From: CAZMSD01 sp964568855
GTDB lineage: Bacteria > CAIWAD01
DNA: 64,000 nt
NCBI GenBank assembly: GCA_964568855.1
Contig: CAZMSD010000015.1
Span: 16,728 to 80,727 of the forward strand
Direction of reading: 5' to 3'
Shown: piece after piece, positions 44,973 to 53,829 of the stretch
How the letters are laid out: each line of letters starts with the position of its first letter
Position numbering within the stretch: the stretch's first letter is position 1
Translations under genes and position numbers: made by a program
The notes under the pieces: model-generated
What the model saw: only the letters and a program-made list of their open reading frames with translations
Database searches by the model: none
Told to the model about the DNA's origin: nothing

Positions 44973-46114
44973 GCGTTTTCTGGCTGAGCCTCGCGGCGAT
45001 AGCCTACATCTACCTGGGATACCCCCTGGTCCTGATGCTTTGCGATCGGGGCGACACTGCCGAAAATCCGGAAACGCCAGGAGACTGGCCCTCCATCAGC
45101 CTGATCATCGCCGCGCACAACGAAGAGGGCGTGATCGCCGAGAAACTGCGGAACACCCTGCGGATCGACTATCCCGCGGACAGGCTCGAGGTCGTGGTCG
45201 CTTCGGATGCTTCCGACGATCGCACGGACCGGATCGTCCGGGGCTTCGCCGGAAGCGGCATGCGCCTGGTCCGTGTGGAGGGCCGCCGCGGCAAGACCAG
45301 CGCCCAGAACGCGGCCGTGAAGGAGACCACCAACGAGATCATCGTTTTCTCCGACGCCAACGCCATGTACGACAAGGACGCGCTGAAGAAGCTGGCCAAG
45401 CATTTCTCCGACGAGGGCGTCGGCTGCGTCGAAGGCCGGCGGCTGGATTTCGACGCCGAGTGCGCGGCTACGGCGCGTCACGAACTGACCTACCGCGACT
45501 ACGAATCATGGATCAAGCGGCTGGAGAGCCGCGTGGCGTCGTGCACCGGCGCTACGGGCCCGATCTACGGGGTGCGGAGATCCTGCTACATCGAGCTGCC
45601 CGCGGAAGCCATCAGCGACCTGATGGAACCGATCATGATCATGCACGTCCATGGGAAGAGGCAGGTCTTCGAGCCGGGAGCGATCTCGCGGGAAACGGTC
45701 CTGGCGGAGATGTCCAACGAATTCCAGCGCAAGGTCAGAATCATCACCCGCTGCCTGAACAGCATCACCAGCGTGCCCGGCCTGCTCAACCCTTTCAGCG
45801 GCGGCGTTTTCGCCCTGCAGATCTGGAGCCACCGCCTGCTGCGCTGGATGCTGCCCCTGTTTGCACTGCTGGTCCTGGCCGGCACTTTGACGCTGTCGCA
45901 CCGGCCGCTCTTCCTGCTGGCACTGCAGGCGCAGCTGGCCTTCCTGCTGGCGGTGCTCCTGGGATTCCTGCTCGACTGCCGGAACCTGGGACCGTCGATT
46001 CTGCGCCTGCCCTACTACGTGTTCACGGTGAACGCGGCGGCCCTGCTGGGCCTGCTCAACTGGGTCCGCGGGAAGAACATCCTGGTCTGGGACCCGGACC
46101 GGGGCAATTCGTGA
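44951..46114 (+). CDS. Family 2 glycosyltransferase, membrane-bound (cellulose synthase-like layout)
   Basis: 387 aa, start inside the previous gene (22-bp overlap). One N-terminal TM (about 7-27), a GT-A domain with ISLIIAAHNEEGVIAEKL, VVASDASDDRTDRIVRG and SDANAMYDKDAL (the DxD-like metal site), an acceptor segment CTGATGPIYGVRR, EPIMIMHVHGKRQVFEPGAI, then three C-terminal TMs (about 290-380). Such enzymes add a sugar from a nucleotide donor to a lipid-linked or growing chain. A GTGATAC copy spans its stop codon (46111-46117). Confidence 0.87.
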   Translation: MVEALALSVFWLSLAAIAYIYLGYPLVLMLCDRGDTAENPETPGDWPSISLIIAAHNEEGVIAEKLRNTLRIDYPADRLEVVVASDASDDRTDRIVRGFAGSGMRLVRVEGRRGKTSAQNAAVKETTNEIIVFSDANAMYDKDALKKLAKHFSDEGVGCVEGRRLDFDAECAATARHELTYRDYESWIKRLESRVASCTGATGPIYGVRRSCYIELPAEAISDLMEPIMIMHVHGKRQVFEPGAISRETVLAEMSNEFQRKVRIITRCLNSITSVPGLLNPFSGGVFALQIWSHRLLRWMLPLFALLVLAGTLTLSHRPLFLLALQAQLAFLLAVLLGFLLDCRNLGPSILRLPYYVFTVNAAALLGLLNWVRGKNILVWDPDRGNS

Positions 46115-46144
46115 TACAAGATCGGCGGCCGACGGGCCGGCGGA

Positions 46145-47269
46145 TCACCTTCCGCCCAGCACCTCCACAAGCCGCTTGACCAGCTCCGCGTGCTCGTCGG
46201 TGTAGGTATAGTGCTCCGCGGGCAGGGCAATCATGTTCTCCCGCCACTCGCGAATCAAGGAATGCGGCAGGTCGAGCAGCCGTCGCACGCTGCTCGCGTC
46301 CCGGATATCGACGCTGGTTCCGATCCCAAGACTCTCCACAACTTCCGCCTCGTCCGTGCCCACCTGCGAAACCAGGGGCACCTTGAAGCAACAGGCGTTG
46401 TAATACCGGCAATGCCTGGACCAGAGATAGCTGTCTTTACCGTCGAAACCGGCTGTCCAGACCAGGTCGACCTGCGAGTAGATCTCTCCAAGGTCCTCCG
46501 GATCCTTGTATGGACCGCCGTAGATGATTTCCGGGCACCGCTCAACGTCGGTATGAAAGGACTCGATATCCTTGGGCGCCCCCCGTACGTACAACTGTAC
46601 TCTACCTTCCGCCTCCTCAACCAGGCTCACGAGCGCCGCCCAGGCCACTGGACAGCGGATCGAACCGAAATACCCGATCCTGATCCTGCCGTCCGGCGGA
46701 GGCGATTGCTGGATCCGCGCGGGTACTTCTTCGGGATGAAGCTTGTTTTCGATCACCTGGAAAGGAGGATCGACCATTTTCAGCAGGCCCTCGAAGTAGT
46801 TCCTTACATAGGATGGGGAGGTGACCACAAGGTGATCTGAGCGGCCAGCCAGGCGCCTGTCGACGCCGCGCAGGATCGATGAGACCAGGCCGCGTCTCGT
46901 GAGAATCCCCCGGATGTCCTGCACCTCGTAGACGATGGCCGGCTTCCTCGACTTGAACAGCAGGGAGATGAAGCAGAGCAGGAGCGCATCCAGGCCGAAG
47001 CAATGTGCGACATCGGCCTTGTCCATCGCCGCCCTGACCTTTGGAATTCCTCGCAGCAGGTCCATCAGCCGCGAGAAATAACGGCCATGGCGGTTCGTGC
47101 CGAGCGAACAACAGGCAAAGGGATAGGCCAAGGATGGATAATTCAGCTCGCGGTCAAAGCCGATGGCCTCCACGGGAACCTCGAGCTCGTGTACGGCGAG
47201 CATGCGCTTTCCATGAAACGGATAGTTGAGCATTGAGCTGAGGAAGAGGTACTTCGGTTTCTCTTTCAT
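46145..47269 (-). CDS. Glycosyltransferase, GT4-like
   Basis: 374 aa from the ATG at 47269; the longer frame to 47452 overlaps the divergent promoter. A GT-B fold is suggested by HCFGLDALLLCFISLL, VYEVQDIRGILTRRGL, LVVTSPSYVRNYF in the N-terminal half and RIRIGYFGSIRC, DLGEIYSQVDLVWTAGFDGK, CFKVPLVSQVGTDEAEVVES in the C-terminal, nucleotide-binding half. It is the only minus-strand gene within the polysaccharide locus, convergent with the GT2 gene 30 bp away. Acceptor and donor unknown. Confidence 0.75.
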   Translation of the reverse strand: MKEKPKYLFLSSMLNYPFHGKRMLAVHELEVPVEAIGFDRELNYPSLAYPFACCSLGTNRHGRYFSRLMDLLRGIPKVRAAMDKADVAHCFGLDALLLCFISLLFKSRKPAIVYEVQDIRGILTRRGLVSSILRGVDRRLAGRSDHLVVTSPSYVRNYFEGLLKMVDPPFQVIENKLHPEEVPARIQQSPPPDGRIRIGYFGSIRCPVAWAALVSLVEEAEGRVQLYVRGAPKDIESFHTDVERCPEIIYGGPYKDPEDLGEIYSQVDLVWTAGFDGKDSYLWSRHCRYYNACCFKVPLVSQVGTDEAEVVESLGIGTSVDIRDASSVRRLLDLPHSLIREWRENMIALPAEHYTYTDEHAELVKRLVEVLGGR

Positions 47270-47466
47270 GCGCAAAGCGGCGGATTCGAAATTCAGCAGA
47301 TCTGAACCATGTGTCACAGGACATGAACCGGACGGCCCGGTTCCTGAATCTACGGATCCCAGGTCGTTTTCCTTGGACCGGGAGGGCACAATACACTTAT
47401 TTCCGAGGTTTTTCGTAGCCTGTACGGGTTCCAAATCCATTGGAACATGCAAGTTGGGAGTGGCTC

Positions 47467-48636
47467 TTGCGCATTGCTCATCTCATGCTGGGGGTCGAGG
47501 CGGGCGGCGCCACGGTGATGATGCTGAGATTCGCGCTCGAGAGCCGGCGACGGGGGCATGAGGTACACGTCTGCGCATTCCGCGACGGAAGCGTGGCCCG
47601 CGATGTGGCTCCGCATGGACTGCCCTACCATCTTGCTCGGCGCCTGCCCGGCGGAAATATGTGGAACCGGATCAACGCGATCCGGCGGATGACAGAACTC
47701 CTGCGCGACTTGAAGCCGGACGTGGTCCACTCGCACACCTACTTTCCCGATATCATGGCCCGGCCGGCGGCTAAGCGCGCGGGAGTGCCCGTGATCGTGA
47801 CCTCGGCTCACACGGACATGACCGGGGGTGCGGGTCTGGCCGGCGGGGGTTGGCCGGGAAGGAACTGGGTGATACCGAAACTGGTGGAAGCCACGGATCA
47901 CATCGCCCATAGAATCTACGCGACTTCCAGTGAAATTAAACAGTCCCTGATCCGCCAGGGCGTCGAAGCCCGGAAGATCATCTGCGTGTTCAACGAGATC
48001 GACTATTCGCGGTACGCCGACTCTTCGAACCGGGAACCCATAAGACAAGCCGCTCGCGAGGAACTGGATCTAGGGAGCTCCGATTTCGTCATCGGCACCA
48101 CCGGCCGGCTGGTCCAAGTGAAACAGATCGACCTGATCATCCAGGCCGTGGCGCGCCTGAAGAAGGACCTGTCCGACATCAAGCTGGTCATCATGGGTGA
48201 CGGCAGCGAGCGATCCGCCCTGGAAGCGCTCTGCGAACGCCTGCAGCTTCGGAACGAGGTGCGCTTCACCGGCTGGCGGGACGACGTTCCCAGGCTGTTG
48301 AAGGCGCTGGACGTCTTCGTCATCGCTTCCCGGATGGAATCCACCTGCCTGTCCCTGCTCGAAGCTATGGCCAGCGGCTGCGCCTGCGTCGCCTCGCGCG
48401 TGGGAGGCATCCCGGACATTCTCCAGCACGAGGGCCTGGGTCTGATGTTCAGGAAGGGCAGCGTGGACGAACTAGCGTTACAGCTCCAACGCCTGCACCA
48501 GGACGTGGACCTGCGCGCCCGGATTATCACCCAGGGGGGGGAGCATGTGAAGAAACACCACAACCTGGCCCGGGGTAGGGCGGTTGACCTGATTCTGAAC
48601 GACTACCGCCTGCTGCTGGAAAACGCACAGAAGTAG
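47467..48636 (+). CDS. Glycosyltransferase family 4
   Basis: 389 aa from a TTG at 47467 with GGGAG six bases upstream; this gives the usual GT4 start (M)RIAHLMLGVEAGGATVMML. VVHSHTYFPDIMAR, then the Rossmann half with VIGTTGRLVQVKQIDLIIQA, KLVIMGDGSERSALEAL, VRFTGWRDDVPRLLKALDVF and the EX7E motif in SRMESTCLSLLEAMASGCAC. Retaining enzymes of this family transfer hexoses or similar from nucleotide donors. It precedes the polymerase gene by about 60 bp. One GTGATAC at 47869 forces a rare ATA codon. Confidence 0.9.
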   Translation: MRIAHLMLGVEAGGATVMMLRFALESRRRGHEVHVCAFRDGSVARDVAPHGLPYHLARRLPGGNMWNRINAIRRMTELLRDLKPDVVHSHTYFPDIMARPAAKRAGVPVIVTSAHTDMTGGAGLAGGGWPGRNWVIPKLVEATDHIAHRIYATSSEIKQSLIRQGVEARKIICVFNEIDYSRYADSSNREPIRQAAREELDLGSSDFVIGTTGRLVQVKQIDLIIQAVARLKKDLSDIKLVIMGDGSERSALEALCERLQLRNEVRFTGWRDDVPRLLKALDVFVIASRMESTCLSLLEAMASGCACVASRVGGIPDILQHEGLGLMFRKGSVDELALQLQRLHQDVDLRARIITQGGEHVKKHHNLARGRAVDLILNDYRLLLENAQK

Positions 48637-48697
48637 CAGGAGTGAACCGTTAGCAGGAAGATCCCGTAAATCCGAAACATCTTTGCGACGCCTCGCC

Positions 48698-50098
48698 ATG
48701 TGGAGTGATCGTTTCGTCGACAGCCTCCAGAGTCTGCCGGGCAGAAACCCCCGGCTCGAAGCGATTTTCGTCGCCGCCTGTGCCTTTCCAGCCGTTCTAT
48801 CGACGTGGATAATCTTCGAGGGACTGGGTCAAAGCAAGCCGATGATCGCCCTTACGGGCGTCTGCGCCCTGGTCGTGCTGATGATCCTGATGCTCGGTAT
48901 CCGCGAGCCCCTGAGTCTCGCCCTGGTTGTATTCCCCCTCAGCCTGATCAAGGCTTCCGAGAACTTCGACCTTTTGTACGGAATCGTGATCTGGTTGCTG
49001 TTTCTGCTCTACCTGGGCCTGGACAGGTTCAGCGAGGGGCGACTCAACAGCCGCGAGTTCTGGATTCTGCTGCTGGTGATGATCGCCCCCGCCTCCGGCA
49101 TCATCAATGCCATGGACACGATGAAGGGAGCGCTGCAGTACGCCGGCACCATCCTGCTCCCTTTCGGGCTGTACCTGGCCATCCTCAGGCATTCGAAAGG
49201 CCCGGAGCTGATCGACCGCATCATCCGGGTTACCATCTGGGTCTTCGCCGCGATCGGCTGCTCCAGCATGCTGATGAAGATCCTGGATCCTTCGATTCCC
49301 CGGCTGGGCGGCCCCTTCACGTTGTATTACACGTCCCTGGGCTACGCCGCCGCGGCGATTCTGCCGCTGTGTTACTACCGGGTGGAGCATTCCAGGCACA
49401 GAACCCTCGAACTGGTTCTGCTGGCCCTGGTCTTCACCGGAATGCTGCTGACCAACACGCGGATGGCCCTGATAACCACTTTCATCGGCGCAATGTTCTT
49501 CTTTCGGCGGATGAAGTTCCTGTTCCTGCTCGGCGGAATCACCATTGCGATGCTACTGCTCGGCGAGCAGCTCGACGTGTTCGGAAGGATCCAGGAGATG
49601 TCCCAATCGGACGTCGACATCAGCATTCTATCGCGAATCATGGGCTGGATCGCGGGCATCAAGATGCTGGGATTGGAACCCCTGCTGGGCATCGGTTACC
49701 ACACCTACGAGTTCGAATACGTTCAATTCATCAAGGTCCCGATAATCCGTCTGTTTCATGCGCACAACCTGTTTCTCAACAAGTTCCTGGAAATTGGCTT
49801 CCCGGCGGCGATCCTCTTCCTCGGATATATCCACTACACGGTAATTTCCAACCTGTTTCGCACCGCCCGCCGATCCAGCCCTTTCGGCGACTTGAGATAT
49901 TCCCTCGCCGTCGCCTGTCTCTGCTACCTCCTTGCCGGCATGACGGACGAGGTCCTGCGCCAGACGGGCTGGTGCATGTGGTTCTTCATGATGCTGGGTT
50001 GTTTGCGAAGGGCGGAACTGGAAGATCGCCGTGCTTCAATCCAAGTACACACGTCTCACGGCGCGGATCGACTTGAAACAGGCGATCGCCGCCAGTAG
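48698..50098 (+). CDS. O-antigen polymerase/ligase-like membrane protein (Wzy/WaaL type)
   Basis: 466 aa from the ATG at 48698 (TTG at 48683 possible). About 11-12 TMs, a large periplasmic loop in the second half with YTSLGYAAAAILPLCYYR, LLTNTRMALITTFIGAMFFF and the family motif FHAHNLFLNKFLEIGFPAAI. These proteins join lipid-linked repeat units into a polymer or attach chains to a carrier. The C-terminal 63 bp overlap the convergent ftsX gene. With the Wzx-like gene at 40316 it closes the polysaccharide locus. Confidence 0.85.
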   Translation: MWSDRFVDSLQSLPGRNPRLEAIFVAACAFPAVLSTWIIFEGLGQSKPMIALTGVCALVVLMILMLGIREPLSLALVVFPLSLIKASENFDLLYGIVIWLLFLLYLGLDRFSEGRLNSREFWILLLVMIAPASGIINAMDTMKGALQYAGTILLPFGLYLAILRHSKGPELIDRIIRVTIWVFAAIGCSSMLMKILDPSIPRLGGPFTLYYTSLGYAAAAILPLCYYRVEHSRHRTLELVLLALVFTGMLLTNTRMALITTFIGAMFFFRRMKFLFLLGGITIAMLLLGEQLDVFGRIQEMSQSDVDISILSRIMGWIAGIKMLGLEPLLGIGYHTYEFEYVQFIKVPIIRLFHAHNLFLNKFLEIGFPAAILFLGYIHYTVISNLFRTARRSSPFGDLRYSLAVACLCYLLAGMTDEVLRQTGWCMWFFMMLGCLRRAELEDRRASIQVHTSHGADRLETGDRRQ

Positions 50099-50884
50099 TA
50101 AGCCCCCCGCCAGAGGATAGAGGCCGGGCGGACCCCAGGAGGCAAGGTTCAGATCCATCCTGAAGGCCAGCCAACGTTCCAGGCCGGTCACCGCGTCCAC
50201 CAGCAGCAGAGGCATCGCTCCCTCCAGAAAGGCCGCCAGGCAGATCGGCAGGCGCAGCTTCCAGGGTTCCGCGCCCAGGAGGGCCAGCAGGCGCAGCTCC
50301 GGTTTGTAGCACAGGACCTGCGAGCGGAGGACGCGCAGGGCGATCAGGACCACCCCGGCCAGGGCCAGGACGGCCGCCCCCAGCAGGGACCAGCCCAGCC
50401 GGCGCAGCGAGCGCCCGATGCCGCCGAAGAGCTGCGGATCGTAGGCCGCATCGGCCACCTCGGGCTGCTGCAGCAGGAAATCCAGCTCGCGCTCCATGAC
50501 TTCCCGCCGTCCGCCCAGGCGCATGGCCAGTTCGATGGTGTGCGGGAATGGATTCTCGCCCAGCAGTTCGGTCACGTCGTGGCCGAAGGCCCGCTCGAAC
50601 TCCTCGGCCGCCTCCCCCGGGCTGAGCACCTCGAGCGTCTCAAGCTCCTCCAGGCTGTCCACCAGCTGCAGCAGGCGTGGCGGGACCTCCTGCCCGGCCG
50701 GAACCGATAGGTAGACGTCCACCGGGATGCGGCTGAACCAGGTGCTGAGAATGATCTCGCTGTTGGCCGCGATGAGCAGCAGGTGAGACAGGATCAGTCC
50801 GGCCACGGCCAGGCCGCAGGCCAGCAGCAGCGCGCGGTAACGCGATCGCCGCAGGATCCTCCAGGCTTCCCCCGCGGCCCTCAT
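50036..50884 (-). CDS. ftsX: FtsX-like permease
   Basis: 282 aa. Four TMs (about 17-40, 163-187, 205-230, 250-270) and a periplasmic loop with VLSPGEAAEEFERAFGHDV and LLQQPEVADAAYDPQLFG, the FtsX-type loop that recruits peptidoglycan hydrolases or their activators. FtsX acts with FtsE in cell division and wall cleavage. Its start overlaps the stop of ftsE by ATGA. Somewhat shorter than E. coli FtsX (which has an N-terminal tail). The final 63 bp overlap the convergent polymerase gene. Confidence 0.85.
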   Translation of the reverse strand: MRAAGEAWRILRRSRYRALLLACGLAVAGLILSHLLLIAANSEIILSTWFSRIPVDVYLSVPAGQEVPPRLLQLVDSLEELETLEVLSPGEAAEEFERAFGHDVTELLGENPFPHTIELAMRLGGRREVMERELDFLLQQPEVADAAYDPQLFGGIGRSLRRLGWSLLGAAVLALAGVVLIALRVLRSQVLCYKPELRLLALLGAEPWKLRLPICLAAFLEGAMPLLLVDAVTGLERWLAFRMDLNLASWGPPGLYPLAGGLLLAAIACFKSIRAVRRVYLD

Positions 50885-51660
50885 CGCCCAATCCCCTGCG
50901 CGGCGCCCCCCGCGCCGCCGGCGCTCGAAAGAGCATTCCCGGAGGCGTCCTGCAATCGGCCCTCGTCGATCCGCAGCGCGCGTCCCGCCCCCCGGGTCGT
51001 GCAGGATTCGTCGTGCGTGGCCATGATCATCGCCGCCCCGCCGCGGACGGCCTCCAGCAGCGCATCGTAGATGCGGCCGCGCATCTCGGCGGGCAGGTGG
51101 TTCAGCGGCTCGTCGAGCAGCACCAGCCCCGGCTTCCCGCTCAGGGCCAAAGAGAGCTGGACCAGCCGTCTCTGCCCCGTGGAAAGCGTATCACAGCGCG
51201 TCTCCGCCAAAGGGAGCAGCTCGAAGGCCAGCATGAGCTCCATGGCCTCCCAGCGCAGCCGGTTTCCGCGGACGCCTCGGGCGCCGAGCGCGGCGTAGAT
51301 GTTCCCCCGCACGCTGCGGTCGCCCAGGACCTCGACCTCCTGGTCCGTGACGCCGATCCGTCGCCGGTAGGCGGCGATCTCGGCCGGTTTCCAGCCCTGC
51401 AGTTCGCCCTGCCGGAAGACCAGAGTCCCGCCCGAGGGCGCCAGGCGGCGGGCCAGCAGCTTCAACAGGGTGGTCTTGCCCGAACCGGGCGGGCCGAAGA
51501 GCAGCAGGTGCTCGCCGGGGTGGATGCGCAGGTCGAAGGGCGGGATGGTAAATCCCCCGGGGTAGCGGAAGGCGATTCCCCGCGCTTCGAGGACGGGCAG
51601 GGCGGGGCCGCACCGTTCGCCCGCTGTTCCCTCGACTCGATCGTGCTGCGTTTCGCTCAC
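50881..51660 (-). CDS. ftsE: FtsE-like ABC ATPase
   Basis: 259 aa. ABC core: Walker A GPPGSGKTTLLKLL (about 55-68), Q-loop in IGVTDQEVEVLGDRSV, signature LSTGQRRLVQLSLAL, Walker B GLVLLDEPL, H-switch MATHDESC. The DRSV after the Q-loop and lack of extra domains fit FtsE. The signature reads STGQ, a common variant of SGGQ. N- and C-terminal extensions (Gly/Ala-rich tail) are unusual for FtsE. Coupled to ftsX by ATGA; it starts about 23 bp after the methyltransferase gene ends. Confidence 0.85.
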   Translation of the reverse strand: MSETQHDRVEGTAGERCGPALPVLEARGIAFRYPGGFTIPPFDLRIHPGEHLLLFGPPGSGKTTLLKLLARRLAPSGGTLVFRQGELQGWKPAEIAAYRRRIGVTDQEVEVLGDRSVRGNIYAALGARGVRGNRLRWEAMELMLAFELLPLAETRCDTLSTGQRRLVQLSLALSGKPGLVLLDEPLNHLPAEMRGRIYDALLEAVRGGAAMIMATHDESCTTRGAGRALRIDEGRLQDASGNALSSAGGAGGAAQGIGR

Positions 51661-51683
51661 CGGAATCGCCCGTTCATTGTGAT

Positions 51684-52517
51684 TCAGCGGTTCGAGCCGC
51701 CGGGGAGCCGTGCAACGTAATGCACGCGGTCGGCGGATTCGCCGCCCCGCCGGAAAGTGAACTCGGCGTAGCGGTTGACCAGCGCCAGGCCGGCCTCGCG
51801 CACGGCGCGGTCCATCTCCCGGACGCGGTAGATCCGCTGCCGGTGGAACTCCCGCCGCCGTCCGCCGCCCGACAGTTTCCGGACCTCGAAATCGTTGTGG
51901 TGGATCCGCGTATTCCGGTCGTACCAGCTGTGACGCTTGTACTCCCAGCCTTCCAGCTTCCGCTCCTCGCGGTAGTCCAGGAAATGCTCCAGGCTGTTGC
52001 GCTCGGTGCAGATGTCGAAGACCAGCAGTCCGTTCCGCTCCAGGCAGCCGGCCAGGTTGCGCAGGGCGGCCACCAACTCGCCCATGCTCAGCAGGTAGTT
52101 GACGCTGTCGTACAGGCAGGTCACCAGCTCGAAACGCCGCGGCGGCCGGAAGTCCCGCAGGTCGGCCCGGAAGAGCACGGGCTCGCCCGGGGCAGGGGAT
52201 TCGCCGCTTCCCAGCCTGCTGCGCGCCAGTTCCAGCATTTTCTCCGATACGTCCATTCCCCAGAGTTCCACTCCCTGCTCGCGGAGGATCTCCAGGAACC
52301 TCCCCGTGCCGCAGGCGGCGTCGAGGCAGCTCCTGAACCTTCCCGCGGCGTGGCGCTCCCAGATGTTGCGCACGTGCTCGGCCCAGTCACCATAAGCCAC
52401 GTGGGACATCATCCGATCGTAGATCTCTGCGATCACGGTGTAGTCCGGGGAGACGCGCTCGACGCTCTCAGGCGACCCGGGCGGCGCGTTTCCCTTTCTT
52501 TCGACGCTACGTGACAA
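51684..52517 (-). CDS. Class I SAM-dependent methyltransferase
   Basis: 277 aa if a TTG at 52517 is used, which has AGGGGA upstream and overlaps pdxA by 11 bp; a GTG at 52439 would give the more usual N-terminus just before AEIYDRMMSHVAYGDWAEHV. Motif I is CLDAACGTGRFLEIL, motif II LWGMDVSEKMLELARSRL, then FELVTCLYDSVNYLLSMGEL and a lid DICTERNSLEHFLDYREERK. Substrate unknown. It lies in the run dusB-pdxA-methyltransferase-ftsE-ftsX, presumably one transcript. Start uncertain. Confidence 0.8.
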   Translation of the reverse strand: MSRSVERKGNAPPGSPESVERVSPDYTVIAEIYDRMMSHVAYGDWAEHVRNIWERHAAGRFRSCLDAACGTGRFLEILREQGVELWGMDVSEKMLELARSRLGSGESPAPGEPVLFRADLRDFRPPRRFELVTCLYDSVNYLLSMGELVAALRNLAGCLERNGLLVFDICTERNSLEHFLDYREERKLEGWEYKRHSWYDRNTRIHHNDFEVRKLSGGGRRREFHRQRIYRVREMDRAVREAGLALVNRYAEFTFRRGGESADRVHYVARLPGGSNR

Positions 52518-53829
52518 AGTTCCCCTGGAGGTGCTGCCGCAGAGCGGCGGCGATGGCGGAGAGCATGCTGCCGGGATCCGCCGTTCCGCCGCCGGCGATA
52601 TCGAAGGCTGTGCCGTGGTCCGGCGACACGCGGACCAGGCCCAGGCCCAAGGTAACATTCACTCCCGCGCGCCCGGCGGCGAGCTTGAAGGCGCCAAGCC
52701 CCTGGTCGTGATACATGGCCAGGAAGCGCCCCCGGCCCCGGCGCAGCGCCCCGTCGGCGGAGGCGGGTCCGCGGATCGGTTCGCCGGCCCCGCGCAGCCG
52801 CCGCACCAGGGGCGCCAGGATCTCGGTCTCCTCCGTCCCCTGCAGCCCGTCGTCCCCGGCATGGGGATTGAGCCCCAGCAGCACCAGCTCTTCCCCGGGA
52901 GCCTGGCGCTCGATAAAGCGCAGCATCAGCAGTGCCTTGTGCTTCACGCGCTCAGCCGTGATCCAGCGCGGGACGTCCCTCAAGGGCACGTGGTTGCAGA
53001 CCAGCCCCACCGAAAGAGGACCGGCGTGCATCAGCATCAGCGCTTCCGCGCGTCCGGCACGCCAGGCCAGGTACTCGGTGTGACCGGGCCAGCGGAATCC
53101 CGCCTCCCGCATGGCGGACTTCGAGATCGGGGGCGTGATCAGCGCCCTCGTCCCGGGGTCCGCCAGCACCAGGTCGACGGCCGACTTCAGGCTGCGCCAG
53201 GCCAGGCCGCTGTGCCCCCGGCAGGCTCGGTGTACTCCGGGGAGCAACAGCTCCGCGGGCGCCTGTTCGCGGAGTTCGATGAAGGCGGGTTCCCGATCCT
53301 CGCTTCGAGGTTCCGCCTCTCCTTCCTCCTCCGCGGTCCCGGAGATTGCATCCCGGTCCCCCGCAGGCTGAGTTCCGCCGCCGGAGCCTCCGCCGGGCCG
53401 TGCGTCCCAGCCCGCCGCGTAGAGTCGATCCGCGGGGAGTTCGCCCGGCTCTTCCAGGCCCCCCGCCGGCAGCTCCTCGATCGCCAGACCGACCGACAGC
53501 GCGCCGGCCGTTTCCCTTAGAAACCCTGCATCCGCGCAGACGACCATCGGCGGTTTCACGCCGGCCAGGGTCTCCTCGCCGACCGCGCCCCGTTCCAGCA
53601 CGCGGCGGCAGGCTTTCAGCAGGACCTCGGGTCCCACGCCGCCGGGATCGCCGGTGGAAAAGACGAGCACCGGCGGCCCCTGCGCGCCTGCTGATCCCGC
53701 GCTCCCGGGCCCCGTCGCCGGACCCGGCGACCACCCCCTCTCCGGGTACCGGCCGCCCTCCGGGGCGCCGCTCCCGCCAGCCTCGCCGGGACCCATATCG
53801 CCGGGCAGCGTTTCCCGGTATCCGCTCAT
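52507..53829 (-). CDS. pdxA: 4-hydroxythreonine-4-phosphate dehydrogenase PdxA with extra segments
   Basis: 440 aa, about 100 more than usual. Core motifs are intact: FSTGDPGGVGPEVLLKACRR (about 57-76), ALITPPISKSAMREAGFRWP with GHTEYLA (metal His), GLNPHAGDDGLQGTEETEIL and AMYHDQGLGAFKLAAG. PdxA oxidises the substrate in vitamin B6 (DXP-dependent PLP) synthesis. The ATG at 53829 overlaps the dusB stop by ATGA, which supports the long Gly/Pro-rich N-terminus (about 50 residues); a GTG at the normal start is also in frame. A second low-complexity insert (about 140-185, Gly/Glu-rich) sits before AFIELREQ. Probably loops that do not affect catalysis. Confidence 0.9.
   Translation of the reverse strand: MSGYRETLPGDMGPGEAGGSGAPEGGRYPERGWSPGPATGPGSAGSAGAQGPPVLVFSTGDPGGVGPEVLLKACRRVLERGAVGEETLAGVKPPMVVCADAGFLRETAGALSVGLAIEELPAGGLEEPGELPADRLYAAGWDARPGGGSGGGTQPAGDRDAISGTAEEEGEAEPRSEDREPAFIELREQAPAELLLPGVHRACRGHSGLAWRSLKSAVDLVLADPGTRALITPPISKSAMREAGFRWPGHTEYLAWRAGRAEALMLMHAGPLSVGLVCNHVPLRDVPRWITAERVKHKALLMLRFIERQAPGEELVLLGLNPHAGDDGLQGTEETEILAPLVRRLRGAGEPIRGPASADGALRRGRGRFLAMYHDQGLGAFKLAAGRAGVNVTLGLGLVRVSPDHGTAFDIAGGGTADPGSMLSAIAAALRQHLQGNFVT

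Noticed and set aside
3620..47318. GTGACAC/GTGTCAC as a second enriched word
   Set aside because: About eight copies, close to what base composition predicts, so it is not enriched and serves as a control for GTGATAC.
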